64,000 nucleotides of DNA from the NCBI RefSeq assembly GCF_900111145.1, contig NZ_FOIR01000002.1, positions 1-64,000 on the forward strand, in the 5' to 3' direction. How positions within the stretch are numbered: the stretch's first letter is position 1; each line of letters begins with the position of its first letter. The position numbers were made by a program, and so were the translations under genes. The notes under the pieces are model-generated. The model had not been told where the DNA came from. It worked only from the letters and a program-made list of their open reading frames with translations, and did not search any database. Below are positions 33,594-43,390 of the stretch, piece after piece. The DNA comes from Roseivirga pacifica. GTDB lineage: Bacteria > Bacteroidota > Bacteroidia > Cytophagales > Cyclobacteriaceae.

Positions 33594-35858
33594 TTATTTA
33601 AGTGTAAAATCAGCTTCTAAACCTTCGGCCGAACTTGGGCCGATAAATACCTTAAAGTCTCCAGGCTCTGCTTTGTAGCTCATGTCTCTGGTGTAGAATT
33701 CAAGGTCTTTTACAGTTACAGTAAAACTTACTTTCTTCGATTCTCCTGGAGCAAGGCTGATTTTCTCGAAACCTTTTAGCTCTTTTACCGGACGGGTAAC
33801 GCTACCAACCAAATCGCGGATGTAGAATTGAACCACTTCTTTGCCTGCGTACTTTCCGGTGTTTTTAATGGTGGCAGAAACAGTAATTGAACCGTTCATT
33901 TCCATGTTAGTGCTGCTCAATTCAATACCTGAATAATCGAATGACGTGTAGCTTTTTCCATAACCAAATGGGTAAAGTGGTTCATTCGAAACGTCTAAGT
34001 ACTTACTGGTGTATTTGTTGTTTGCATCGAATGGTCTACCTGTGTTTTTCATGTTGTAATACACAGGGATTTGGCCAACGTTTTTCGGGAAAGTAATGGT
34101 CAGTTTTCCGGCAGGGTTGTGGTCGCCAAACAAAGTTTGAGCGATGGCTGGGCCAGACATGGTACCCAAGTGCCAAGCATTCATCACGGCAGGAATGTTC
34201 TCGTCAATCCACTCGATTGTTAGCGGACGACCTGCCATTACTACTGCAACTACAGGCTTACCAAGTGCATGAATCTCTTCAATAAGCGCTTGCTGTGGGC
34301 CAGGTAGGCCGATTTCTGAGCGGCTAGCAGCCTCACCACTTTGGGTGTAGTCCTCGCCAATGGCCATAATCACTACATCAGACTTTTTAGCAGCTGTAAT
34401 TGCTTCCGCAAAGCCTGAACGATCGTCTCCATTAAAGTCTGCACCTCTGGCGTAATTGATTTTTACGTTTGGTGCTGTTTGTTTAATGCCATCAATTAGC
34501 GTAACCACTTTAGTTTCGTCACCGGCTACGTGCCATGTGCCAAGCATGTCCTTTTGATTGTCGGCCAAAGGGCCAATTAGTGCAACTGATTTTAATGATT
34601 TTTTCAAAGGAAGCAATTGCTCCGATTGTCCTTTAGCAGGCTCGTTTTTCAAAAGTACGATGGACTCTTTCGCAGCAAGTAGGGCGTGGTCCATTAGCTC
34701 TTTCGAGTAAAGTGTTTTTTGCTCTCTTTCTTTGTTTAGGTAGCGATATGGATCTTCGAACAGGCCAAGTTTGTACTTCATTTCGAGTACCTGGCGAACA
34801 TATTCGTCAAGCGTAGCCTCTTTAATTTTGCCTTCTGCAATTAGCTCGGGAATGTATTGGCTGTAAACACCACCTTGCATATCCATTTGAACACCTGCAT
34901 TAAATGCTAGTTCGGCAGCTTCTTTTAAGTTGGCTACTACACCATGCGGCACCATTTCGTTAATCGATGTGTAGTCGGTAACCACAAAGCCATCAAAGCC
35001 CCATTCGTTGCGCAGAATTTCTGTCATTAAATACTTGTTTCCCGATGCTGGAACACCGTCTACTTCATTAAAAGAAGTCATTACAGTGGTTGCTCCGGCA
35101 TCCAAAGCCACCTTGTACGGTGGTAAGTAGTTCTGTCTTAACTCACGATCAGACATGTCTACGGTGTGGTAGTCTCTACCAGCTTGCGAAGCACCATAAG
35201 CTGCAAAGTGTTTTACACAGGCAAGAATGGTGGTTGGGTCACTAAGGTCCATACCTTGAATACCGCGCACTTTTGCCGCACCAATAAGGCCGCCTAAATA
35301 AGGATCTTCTCCGCTACCTTCAGCAATACGCCCCCAACGAGGGTCGCGGGCAATGTCAACCATTGGATTGTATGTCCAGTTAATTCCAGCCGAGGCAGCT
35401 TCTTTGGAATACAGGTGTGCTGTCTTTTCTATTACCTCCAAATCCCAACTAGCTGCTTCGGCCAATGGGATAGGGAAGGTGGTTTTGTAACCGTGAATTA
35501 CATCTAAACCAAAAAGCAATGGAATGCCCAGCCTGGTTTCTTCTACAGCGATTTTCTGCAAGTTGATAGCATAGTCTACCGTATGCGCGTTGAACAAGTT
35601 TCCTGCTCTTCCTGCACGTAGTTCGTCCATGTAATCATCGCGGAGCACTGGGCCGGTTACATCCCAACCACTGGTGTAGAGGGTGAGTTGACCTGCCTTT
35701 TCCTCAATGGTCATTTCATTGATGAGCGAATCGATAAATTCGTTCATTTTTTCGTCTTCGACCTTTGGTTTTGGGTCGTTATTCATAAACCCCCAGCCTA
35801 GGCCAAGCATGGCCACCAACATGGAGATATTGGTTGTTAGTTTAAGGTAATGTCTCAT
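33594..35858 (-). CDS. GH3 family beta-glucosidase (BglX-like)
   Basis: This 754-residue enzyme has an N-terminal hydrophobic signal segment. The GH3 N-domain (about 40-370) has KHFAAYGASQAGRDYHTVDMSDREL and the nucleophile Asp295 in FVVTDYTSI. The C-domain (about 390-620) has GEDYTQSGEAASRSEIGLPG, and a fibronectin-III-like tail includes PVKELKGFEKISLAPGE. It should release glucose from beta-gluco-oligosaccharides in the periplasm. Beside the two GH144-type genes it recalls the Bacteroides thetaiotaomicron beta-1,2-glucan pairing of GH144 with a GH3 enzyme. The gaps to both neighbours are 5-12 bp. Confidence 0.92.
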   Translation of the reverse strand: MRHYLKLTTNISMLVAMLGLGWGFMNNDPKPKVEDEKMNEFIDSLINEMTIEEKAGQLTLYTSGWDVTGPVLRDDYMDELRAGRAGNLFNAHTVDYAINLQKIAVEETRLGIPLLFGLDVIHGYKTTFPIPLAEAASWDLEVIEKTAHLYSKEAASAGINWTYNPMVDIARDPRWGRIAEGSGEDPYLGGLIGAAKVRGIQGMDLSDPTTILACVKHFAAYGASQAGRDYHTVDMSDRELRQNYLPPYKVALDAGATTVMTSFNEVDGVPASGNKYLMTEILRNEWGFDGFVVTDYTSINEMVPHGVVANLKEAAELAFNAGVQMDMQGGVYSQYIPELIAEGKIKEATLDEYVRQVLEMKYKLGLFEDPYRYLNKEREQKTLYSKELMDHALLAAKESIVLLKNEPAKGQSEQLLPLKKSLKSVALIGPLADNQKDMLGTWHVAGDETKVVTLIDGIKQTAPNVKINYARGADFNGDDRSGFAEAITAAKKSDVVIMAIGEDYTQSGEAASRSEIGLPGPQQALIEEIHALGKPVVAVVMAGRPLTIEWIDENIPAVMNAWHLGTMSGPAIAQTLFGDHNPAGKLTITFPKNVGQIPVYYNMKNTGRPFDANNKYTSKYLDVSNEPLYPFGYGKSYTSFDYSGIELSSTNMEMNGSITVSATIKNTGKYAGKEVVQFYIRDLVGSVTRPVKELKGFEKISLAPGESKKVSFTVTVKDLEFYTRDMSYKAEPGDFKVFIGPSSAEGLEADFTLK

Positions 35859-35870
35859 TTCTGTAGCGCG

Positions 35871-36653
35871 TTATTTAGAATTTGAGAATAGCCAACTTAA
35901 TAGTTCAGGCTCGGCAAATGTCGGATCCCAGCTGTTGTGGTTGGCGTTAGGGTAAATGGTGAGTTTTGCATCACCACCTTTTGCATTAATGGCTGCTGCC
36001 ATGGCTTCCGAATATTTAGGAAGCACGATGTCATCCTTTCTGCCATGAAAAATCCAGAAAGGAACCTTTTTAGCATATTTGTTTGCTGCCTTTGGGTTGT
36101 CTCCACCACAAATTGGGGCTGCTGCCGCAAATGTGTTTGGCTTTCTACTCACCAGCTCGAATGTGCCCATTCCGCCCATCGATAGGCCCATTACATAAAC
36201 TTTTTCGGTATTTACGTGGGCAAGCTTTGTAAGCGAATCGGTAAGCGAAAGCACACCTTGCATGGCGTTGGTTGGTTTTCCACCTTTTTTAAAGGTAAAG
36301 TGCCTTGTTCCGTTTTCATCTACCACGCGGTCTACATTGGCCCAATAGTCGTCCGTTGGGCACTGCGGAAATACGATGATGGCAGGGAAGTCTTTGCGAT
36401 TTTGCGCATCTAAAAACAGCTTGCTGCCATGGGCAAGCTGCTTGTTGTTGTCGCTACCGCGTTCTCCCGCTCCGTGCAAGAATAGTACGAGCGGATACTC
36501 TTTACCTTCATCAAAGTTTTCAGGGTAAAGCACGCGGTAATTCAGCGTGCCTTTTTTGAAATCATGCGTTCTATGTTCGAAAGCTGATTTGTCCTGGGCT
36601 TTCAGCCCGAATGCCACCAAAGACAGCGCTAATATTGCTGTTAGCTTATTCAT
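35871..36653 (-). CDS. Secreted alpha/beta-hydrolase esterase
   Basis: The start is placed at 36653 (MNKLTAILALSLVAFGLKAQ), giving a clean signal peptide; a longer frame reaches 36680. The 260-residue enzyme has YPLVLFLHGAGERGSDN (oxyanion strand), the nucleophile serine in MGLSMGGMG, FHGRKDDIV (acid region) and HNSWD (histidine). This is the predicted peptidase/phospholipase-carboxylesterase type common in glycan loci, where it may remove acyl or aryl esters. The start overlaps the end of the preceding hydrolase gene by 8 bp. Confidence 0.85.
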   Translation of the reverse strand: MNKLTAILALSLVAFGLKAQDKSAFEHRTHDFKKGTLNYRVLYPENFDEGKEYPLVLFLHGAGERGSDNNKQLAHGSKLFLDAQNRKDFPAIIVFPQCPTDDYWANVDRVVDENGTRHFTFKKGGKPTNAMQGVLSLTDSLTKLAHVNTEKVYVMGLSMGGMGTFELVSRKPNTFAAAAPICGGDNPKAANKYAKKVPFWIFHGRKDDIVLPKYSEAMAAAINAKGGDAKLTIYPNANHNSWDPTFAEPELLSWLFSNSK

Positions 36654-37998
36654 AGGTAAAACCAAGTTTGTCAAGTCCAACTTTTACTTCAGGGGCAGAC
36701 ATAAATAAGTCCCAGATAAGCTCGCTGCGGTAGTTTTCGATCATTACCGGAATTGGTCCTTGATCAATGGCTAAATAGCGCGGCAAGTACCAATCGTCTT
36801 GAAAACTAAAGGCATCGTATGGGCCGTAAACACCTACTAGGCTGTCGGTTTCATTGTAAAGCTTTTTCAACATGGCCATACTTTCATCAGGAGTGTAAGG
36901 GAAAGAAGAAAGTGCTGCCGTTGGAGAAATTACGCCCAAGTCTCTGTCGGGTCTGTGGCCTGCGTAGCCTCGCATTGAGTAGCTAGAAGTAAAGCCCCAC
37001 ATGTCTTCACCATAGCCTTCAAACTCGTTCGGGTTGGCAACCGCATGGCGGTAGTGAATTTTTGCATGGTTCTGGTTCAGCTTCCAGTAATCAGCGTATT
37101 TGTCTTTTAGGCCTTTAGGGTTAAGTCCTAAGTATGAATAATGCGCCCAGAAAAGCGGCCCTACAGGCGAATCGTTTGTTTCGTAGTGGTTCAGCTCAGT
37201 TTCAAGTCCATAGTAAATGGTGTCATTTGCAATTTCACCATTCATGGCCCAACCTTCGTGGTACACCTCAGGCTTAACCGGGTGAGTAGGAGAGGCCGCA
37301 GCCAATACGTACATGATCAAACATTCGTTATAACCGCGCACATCAAAGTTCATTTCCCAGCCATAGTTAGGCGACCAGTGCCAGTAAAGCACATTTTCGC
37401 CTTTTGTGTACCAGTTAAAGTCAATGTTTTTCCAAATGGTATTAATGCGCTCGGCAAGTTTTGCTTCGCGTTCATTGTTCTTGTCCAAATACTGGCGAAC
37501 AGTTAACAACCCGGCTGCCATAAACGAGGTTTCAACCAAGTCGCCACCATCATCTTTTTGGCTAAAAGCCTTGGCTTTTCCTGTGTGGCCGTCCCACCAG
37601 TGTGGGAAGACACCGTGAAAAGTATCTGCAGTTTCTAAGAAATCAACAATCTTTTCGAATCGTTCAATTCCTTCTTCATGCGTAATGAAACCACGTTCCA
37701 TTCCTACAATAATGGCCATTAAGCCAAAGCCTGAACCACCGGAAGTAATGATGTCCTTGTCATGGCTTGGGTAAATATTATCTGTGTGAAAACGCTCTCT
37801 GGCCAAACCGCTGTTTGGTTCGGCACCATCCCAGAAATACTGGAAGGTTTGATATTGCACAAGGTTCAATAGAGAGTCTTCTTCGCTTTGGCTGTCTGCA
37901 CCGGTCTGCTCGTTTGCGCCTTTCGACTGGCTGCATGCATTAATGGCTAAACAGAATGCAAGCGCCAGTAAGCTTTGTAAAACAGTCTTTTTGTTCAT
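36646..37998 (-). CDS. Glucoamylase-like (PF10091, GH144-type) hydrolase lipoprotein 1
   Basis: This is a 450-residue lipoprotein with Cys22 (INAC). The single catalytic alpha/alpha barrel shows YFWDGAEPNSGLARERF, TSGGSGFGLMAIIVG, FPHWWDGHTG, LYWHWSPNYGWEM, AAASPTHPV, GPLFWAHYSYLG and IDQGPIPVMIENYRS. This is the glucoamylase-like family that includes GH144 beta-1,2-glucanases and sophorohydrolases. It is a paralogue of the next upstream gene (38023-39969) but lacks the N-terminal Ig-like domains. Family assignment is by motif recall; the precise linkage cut is an inference. Confidence 0.85.
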   Translation of the reverse strand: MNKKTVLQSLLALAFCLAINACSQSKGANEQTGADSQSEEDSLLNLVQYQTFQYFWDGAEPNSGLARERFHTDNIYPSHDKDIITSGGSGFGLMAIIVGMERGFITHEEGIERFEKIVDFLETADTFHGVFPHWWDGHTGKAKAFSQKDDGGDLVETSFMAAGLLTVRQYLDKNNEREAKLAERINTIWKNIDFNWYTKGENVLYWHWSPNYGWEMNFDVRGYNECLIMYVLAAASPTHPVKPEVYHEGWAMNGEIANDTIYYGLETELNHYETNDSPVGPLFWAHYSYLGLNPKGLKDKYADYWKLNQNHAKIHYRHAVANPNEFEGYGEDMWGFTSSYSMRGYAGHRPDRDLGVISPTAALSSFPYTPDESMAMLKKLYNETDSLVGVYGPYDAFSFQDDWYLPRYLAIDQGPIPVMIENYRSELIWDLFMSAPEVKVGLDKLGFTYE

Positions 37999-38022
37999 TT
38001 TCTTAGGGTTAATTCTTTTTGG

Positions 38023-39969
38023 TTAATAGCTGGTAAATCCAAGTTTATCTAGTCCATCGGTGATTTCGTTGTTGCTCATGAAAAGGTCCCACAGCAATGC
38101 TGTTCTGTGGTTTTCAATCATGATCACAATAGGTCCTTGATCAATTGCCAGGTAAGAGCTGGCTACCCAACTTTCGGTTAGGTTGAAGGCATCGTAAAAG
38201 CCATAGTCGCCCCAAAGCATATCGCCCATTATGTAGTAGAAATGCTTGAGCGCTGTCATTGATTCATCTGGGGTGTATGGGAAAGATGAAAGTGCTGCTG
38301 TTGGCGTGATTACACCTAAATCGTTTGTTGGCGACTGGGCTGAGTAGCCTTCGTGATTATCGCTGGCGGTAAGTCCCCAAGCGCCTTCGCTATAGCCCAC
38401 ATAGTTTTTCGGGTTGGCTACTGAGTATGCGCGATTAACAAGGGTGTGGGCTTTGTTTTGCTCCCAATAATTGGCGTACTGGTCTGCTAAGTTTCTTGGG
38501 TCTAAACCAAGGAATGAATAGTGGCTGAAGAACAGTGGTCCTCCAAATTCATAACCAAGCGGAAGTTCAATGTTATAATATTCGCTACCGTTGGCCATGG
38601 CACCATTGCGCGCCCAACCTTGGTTGTAAACATCGGCAGAAATTGGGTGAGTAGGAGAGGCGGCCGCCAATACATAAATAATTAGCGATTCATTCCACCC
38701 TTGAATTTTTAGGTTCTTTTGGAAGCCAACATTTGGTGACCAGTGCCAGTAAAGCACGTTTTCTCCTTGCGTAAACCAGTCCCATTCAACTTCTTCCCAA
38801 AGTTGGGTAATGTTATCAATAATGGCTTTTTCCTGTGCATTGCCGCTGTTTAGGTATTCCCTTACGGTTAACAGACCTTGCACCATAAAGGCTGTTTCAA
38901 CCAGGTCTGCCCCATCATCGTCAGAACCAAAAGGAATGGTTTCTCCAGTGTTTCCGTTCATCCAGTGTGGCCAAACGCCATGGAATCTATCTGCGTTTTT
39001 AAGAAAGGTTACAATGGTTTCTAGTCTGTCAACACCTTGTTGGCGCGTGATAAAACCTCTTTCAATACCCACAAGAATGGTCATTACGCCAAAGCCAGAG
39101 CCGCCAATGGTTACGGTGTTGCCTGAGCTGTTTCTTTCTCTTGCCAAACCGCTCGTAGGGTGGGCAAAATCCCAAAAGTATTTAAATGTTTGCTCCTGAA
39201 CTTTAGTGAGCAGGGCATCGTCAGAAATTTCAGGGAATTTAAATGTAGGGTCTAATTTGGTGTAGAACTCTAGTTCATAACCACCAAAGGCTTGGCCTTC
39301 TGCACTAACTAGGCGATTGCTAAGGCTCAGCTTATATTTCTTAATAAAGTCTAAAGTACTCGTTGGGGTTACCGTAATGGTTTTGTCGTTGTTTGAAGCC
39401 TGAACCGTTACAGATTTGCCTGAAAGCGCCACGGCCGATTCGAACGACTGCACATTAATGGCATTGTTGAACTCGAAAGTAATGGTAAGGTCCGGATCAA
39501 TGTTTTGGGTGCGTGGGTTATTGCCAATAGTTTCACTGTTTAAGCTTACGGCAAGCAATTCTAATGGCCCAGCCGCGGTAGAAAAGCTAAGGCTCACTGG
39601 GGTAGCAGCTGCACCCGAGGCGCTTTTAAGTTCGCTGGTTATTTCTAATGTGTATGTGCTATTTTCTTGTAAAGGTCCGTTGGTTGAAACGTAAACCGAT
39701 TTACCATCGGAAGATAGGGTAGTGGTAGTGTTTATGGGTTGCTGATTGCTTGTGAGTTTTACGCCATTGCTTGTTGTTGAGGCATCAATGGCAGTAGAAA
39801 ACCGAAGGCTTAAGGTGCGGTCGACAGGAACGTTGCTTGTAACATCATCAAGGCTTAGACCGATGCTGCCTGCAAATGCACTTTGCAACTCAAAAGTACC
39901 ACCAGAAGGGTCGTCACTTTTGCAGCTTAATAGAAGGGTAGCTAGTAGTAGAAGGAATGCGTTTCGCAT
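38023..39969 (-). CDS. Glucoamylase-like (PF10091, GH144-type) hydrolase lipoprotein 2 with Ig-like domains
   Basis: This 648-residue lipoprotein (Cys16 in LLSC) has two Big_5-type Ig-like domains at about 30-235 (DVTSNVPVDRTLSLRFSTAID and NIDPDLTITFEFNNAI mark their starts). The catalytic domain (about 245-648) repeats the motifs of its paralogue: YFWDFAHPTSGLARER, GGSGFGVMTILVGIERGFI, HWMNGNTGE, LYWHWSPNVGF, AAASPTHPI and GPLFFSHYSFLG. The Ig-like spacer and lipid anchor suggest a surface-exposed endo-acting enzyme, with the shorter paralogue acting in the periplasm (inference). It is 24 bp from the paralogue. Confidence 0.87.
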   Translation of the reverse strand: MRNAFLLLLATLLLSCKSDDPSGGTFELQSAFAGSIGLSLDDVTSNVPVDRTLSLRFSTAIDASTTSNGVKLTSNQQPINTTTTLSSDGKSVYVSTNGPLQENSTYTLEITSELKSASGAAATPVSLSFSTAAGPLELLAVSLNSETIGNNPRTQNIDPDLTITFEFNNAINVQSFESAVALSGKSVTVQASNNDKTITVTPTSTLDFIKKYKLSLSNRLVSAEGQAFGGYELEFYTKLDPTFKFPEISDDALLTKVQEQTFKYFWDFAHPTSGLARERNSSGNTVTIGGSGFGVMTILVGIERGFITRQQGVDRLETIVTFLKNADRFHGVWPHWMNGNTGETIPFGSDDDGADLVETAFMVQGLLTVREYLNSGNAQEKAIIDNITQLWEEVEWDWFTQGENVLYWHWSPNVGFQKNLKIQGWNESLIIYVLAAASPTHPISADVYNQGWARNGAMANGSEYYNIELPLGYEFGGPLFFSHYSFLGLDPRNLADQYANYWEQNKAHTLVNRAYSVANPKNYVGYSEGAWGLTASDNHEGYSAQSPTNDLGVITPTAALSSFPYTPDESMTALKHFYYIMGDMLWGDYGFYDAFNLTESWVASSYLAIDQGPIVIMIENHRTALLWDLFMSNNEITDGLDKLGFTSY

Positions 39970-40054
39970 GGTTTTGTTACTTGGTAATATAATTGGGGAT
40001 TTCAGCCGGAGCCGAAACCCCCAATATGAGAGTGTACTAGTATTAATTTAGTTG

Positions 40055-41824
40055 TTATTGCGCGGCAGCAATTGCCTGTACTTCGGCATCGGTTAATACC
40101 TTGTCGAAAACGCGCAGTTCGTCAATGAAACTGAGGTCAGAATTATGTCCCCAGCCAGTGAACCTAGGTGCACCAGAACCGATAGACATAATGTCGCAGT
40201 TAGCCCAATCGATACCATCGAATGTGCCAGATGACACCACTTGGCCATCTATATATACTTTAGCCTCTGTGCCAGAGATAGTAAATGCAAGGTGAATCCA
40301 GTCGCCAGTAGTAGGGTCTACATCGGCAGCAGCGCCACCATCGAACCAGCTTTCGCCAGCACCTGTACCTACGTTTAGCTTAAAGCGTTGCATAGTTCCT
40401 GCAGCTTCTCTGAAGAAACGGAAACCGCTTGTTCTTACATTTTGAGCAGTAGGATTGTCTGCATCTGGTGGGCCGATTACTAAAATACCAGCCCTGTCTG
40501 GCGCAGCATTTACTTTGTACCACATAGATGCACTAAACTCTTGTGTTTGAAGACTTGAAGAAGGGAAGGTTAAGTAAGAGTCCGTAGCACCTAAAAATGC
40601 CTCGTTACCTCTTAGTCCTTCACCAGCAAAGCCCACAGATCCTACTTCAGTAGCAGCAACTAGTGAAGCCTGGTCAGTGTAGTCGCCTTCAAATGGCATG
40701 TAGAATACTTCGCCAAACTCACCATTGTAAACTGTTCCACCTTCGTCAGCAATAATGCCTTGAATTTCGGATTGAGAAAGTGACTTGTTGAACATACGCA
40801 GTTCGTCCATGTAGCTTTGGTCCGAAAGGTGATTCCAACCAGCGAAACGAGGCGCACCAGACATGATCGATATGATGTCTGTATTTGTCCAATCAACACC
40901 GGCAAAAGCGCCTGTGCTTACCACTTGGCCATTGATGTAAACAGTAGCTTGTGACTGAGAAATGGTGATACCAAAGTGAACCCACTCGTCAGTTCCTGGA
41001 GTTACGTCTGCAGCAGCGCCACCATCGAACCAGCTATCGCTACCACCAGTACCTACGTTTAGCTTAAAGCGTTGCTTACCGCCAGCGTTTTCACGGAAGA
41101 AACGGAAGCCGCTTGTTCTGTTGTTTTGCGCATCTGGGTTAGCTTCATCTGGTGGTCCAATGGTTAGAATACCCGCTCTGTCTGGGTCAGCATTCACTTT
41201 CATCCAGAATACGGCACTAAACTCATCTTCCAACAAACCTTCAGTAGGGAATGTCAGGTAAGCATCGTTTGCTCCAGCGTAAGCATTACCTCCTACTTTT
41301 CCTTCTCCTGCAAAGCTAGGGGCTCCCACAACGGTAGGGTAGGTAACGCTTACTAATTCAATGTTGTCTCCATCGAATGGCATGTAGAAAATCTCACCAT
41401 CGTATTTCTTCACGTAAGGCGGAACCTTAGAGAAGTCAACACTTTTTGTGGTGGTTTTTCCATCTGTATCGGTAGCCGAAACAGTAACCGTATGGTCGCC
41501 ATCCGCTAGGGTTTCATAGGTGAATTCCTCGATTACTCTGCGGAAATCTTTGAATTCGCTGAAGCTGGCCAATTCTGACCCATCGAGGTTAAGGCTTATC
41601 GATTGCACTTCAATGTCATCTGTAACCTCGAATTTGAACGTTACAGGCGTAACTGTTTCATACACCTGAATTTCTGTACCCGATAGCGGGAAGTTGATTG
41701 TAACCTGCGGTGCAGACTCATCCGGTCCCGGATCTACAGCCGTAAGCTCATCTATATAACCATCCTTACAGCCTGCAAAGGCCAAAACAAGGGCAGCTAT
41801 TAAATATAATTTTAATGCTTTCAT
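40055..41824 (-). CDS. Surface glycan-binding lipoprotein with two LamG domains (SusE position)
   Basis: This 589-residue lipoprotein has Cys19 (FAGCKDG). An Ig-like domain (about 38-135) is followed by two tandem LamG/concanavalin-like domains (about 145-360 and 372-588). The two copies share long identical runs such as SGFRFFRE, QRFKLNVGTG and SWFDGGAAADV. Six bp after SusD, it occupies the place of SusE/SusF surface glycan-binding proteins, so it should hold the substrate at the cell surface. The internal duplication is clear in protein and DNA. Confidence 0.86.
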   Translation of the reverse strand: MKALKLYLIAALVLAFAGCKDGYIDELTAVDPGPDESAPQVTINFPLSGTEIQVYETVTPVTFKFEVTDDIEVQSISLNLDGSELASFSEFKDFRRVIEEFTYETLADGDHTVTVSATDTDGKTTTKSVDFSKVPPYVKKYDGEIFYMPFDGDNIELVSVTYPTVVGAPSFAGEGKVGGNAYAGANDAYLTFPTEGLLEDEFSAVFWMKVNADPDRAGILTIGPPDEANPDAQNNRTSGFRFFRENAGGKQRFKLNVGTGGSDSWFDGGAAADVTPGTDEWVHFGITISQSQATVYINGQVVSTGAFAGVDWTNTDIISIMSGAPRFAGWNHLSDQSYMDELRMFNKSLSQSEIQGIIADEGGTVYNGEFGEVFYMPFEGDYTDQASLVAATEVGSVGFAGEGLRGNEAFLGATDSYLTFPSSSLQTQEFSASMWYKVNAAPDRAGILVIGPPDADNPTAQNVRTSGFRFFREAAGTMQRFKLNVGTGAGESWFDGGAAADVDPTTGDWIHLAFTISGTEAKVYIDGQVVSSGTFDGIDWANCDIMSIGSGAPRFTGWGHNSDLSFIDELRVFDKVLTDAEVQAIAAAQ

Positions 41825-41830
41825 GATCTC

Positions 41831-43372
41831 TTAGTTTACATCTAGTTGAGGAAGAATATCAATTTGCTCTAGCGGATAAGGCAAGAAGCGGTCATCGCTG
41901 CCATAAGTTCTTCCGCCATAGTTAAGCTCGGCAGTTCTGTCGTAGCGAACCAAATCGTAGAATCTGATGCCCCATTCCATACCGAATTCTGCAAACTTTT
42001 CGTCTAGTACGGTGTCAAGCGTAGCACCGCTAATGTTGCCCAAACCGGCTCTGCTTCGTACTTCGTTAATGGCTGCATCGGCACTCATTGCAGAGCTAGT
42101 TGCGCCATTTACCAAAGCTTCGGCATGCATTAGTAAAACCTCTGAGTAACGGATTACAATGAAGTTTTTGTTCGAACCGTAGCTAGTTCTTCCAGGAATT
42201 AACTGGTTGGAAGGTAAGTAGTGCTTACCGCTTGAGAACTTAGCTCTTGGGTTTGGTTGGTCGTCAGTTCTACCAATAATATCGCCATCTCTGGTGGTAT
42301 TAGAGATGTAGGCAGGCAAGTTGTCGTAACCAGGCTCTGCTTCAATCATTTCAATACCTTCTTTGGTGAATAATACAGAAGTTACCAACCTGTCTTCTTC
42401 ACCTCTATCAAGCATAAATTTGATGTACTTCATGCTTGGTTCCCAGAATCCCCAACCCGGGCTAGAGCCAGCTACAGCTGGTGTCCAGTTGTTAGGACCA
42501 AAGAATGCATTTAGGTAGTTAATGTTCTCACCAGAGCTTTGCCCAAAGTCAGAATACTGAAGCTCAAGTAGATTTTCATCAGCCAATTTACCAGGTATTT
42601 TAAATAGCTCGTAGTAGTCGCTGTAAAGGGTGAATGCGTTTGAGCTAATGATTTCGCCTGTTGCATCTGCAGCACCTTGGTAATCGCCCATTTCAATTTT
42701 AGCCATAGCCTTTACAGCAAGTGCTGTGTGGCGTGTAATTCCACCAGGAACATCCGTTCTTTGGTTTGGTCTTACGTTTGGCAACAAAGGCAAAGCCTCA
42801 TCAATTTGTGTTGAAATATGCGTTAACACTTCTTCTCTTGTAGAAAGGTCTGTGTTGTACAATGCATCTGTTTGAGAACTTGTAGGGATCAGTATATCGC
42901 CCCACAAACGCGTTAACTGAAGCAATTCCCAAGCTCTCATTACTTTAATTTCAGCAATGTATTGGTCAGCTTCGGCAGGGTTTGCAGCAAACTCTTTGTA
43001 GCGCTCAATCTCTTCCATTGCCGCGTGGAATTTGATGATGTCATCATAAAAGTTCAACCAAGTAGAGTTGTACATCCAGAATGATCTGTCGTATCGAAAC
43101 TCGTCTGTTTCAATCAAAGGTACCTGATCACCCGCTGCGTTTACATCGTCTCCGCGAACAGATAGGAGTGGGAATGTTTCCCACTGCAAGTTGTACAGTA
43201 GCTGGTAGGCACCTGTAAGCAATTGCGACATGTTTTGCGTTTGCGTATAGTCAGTGTCTTCTACCAGAATTTGATTTTCCAATGGCTCATCGAGCTTTCC
43301 ATCGCAAGAGACCGTGATTAAGAACGCCATAGTAAGGGCCACAGCGCTTTTGAATATCTTATTTGGTTTCAT
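41831..43372 (-). CDS. susD: SusD/RagB family nutrient-binding lipoprotein
   Basis: The start is placed at ATG 43372 (MKPNKIFKSAVAL). A GTG five codons upstream (43387) is possible. The 513-residue lipoprotein has Cys23 (TVSC), TPR-like helices (VMRAWELLQLTRLWGDI) and the C-terminal RYSEVLLMHAEAL, INEVRSRAGL and GIRFYDLVRYDR segments of SusD. It caps the SusC channel and captures glycan. It lies 18 bp after SusC. Confidence 0.95.
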   Translation of the reverse strand: MKPNKIFKSAVALTMAFLITVSCDGKLDEPLENQILVEDTDYTQTQNMSQLLTGAYQLLYNLQWETFPLLSVRGDDVNAAGDQVPLIETDEFRYDRSFWMYNSTWLNFYDDIIKFHAAMEEIERYKEFAANPAEADQYIAEIKVMRAWELLQLTRLWGDILIPTSSQTDALYNTDLSTREEVLTHISTQIDEALPLLPNVRPNQRTDVPGGITRHTALAVKAMAKIEMGDYQGAADATGEIISSNAFTLYSDYYELFKIPGKLADENLLELQYSDFGQSSGENINYLNAFFGPNNWTPAVAGSSPGWGFWEPSMKYIKFMLDRGEEDRLVTSVLFTKEGIEMIEAEPGYDNLPAYISNTTRDGDIIGRTDDQPNPRAKFSSGKHYLPSNQLIPGRTSYGSNKNFIVIRYSEVLLMHAEALVNGATSSAMSADAAINEVRSRAGLGNISGATLDTVLDEKFAEFGMEWGIRFYDLVRYDRTAELNYGGRTYGSDDRFLPYPLEQIDILPQLDVN

Positions 43373-43390
43373 TGTCAATTCTTTCACTTA

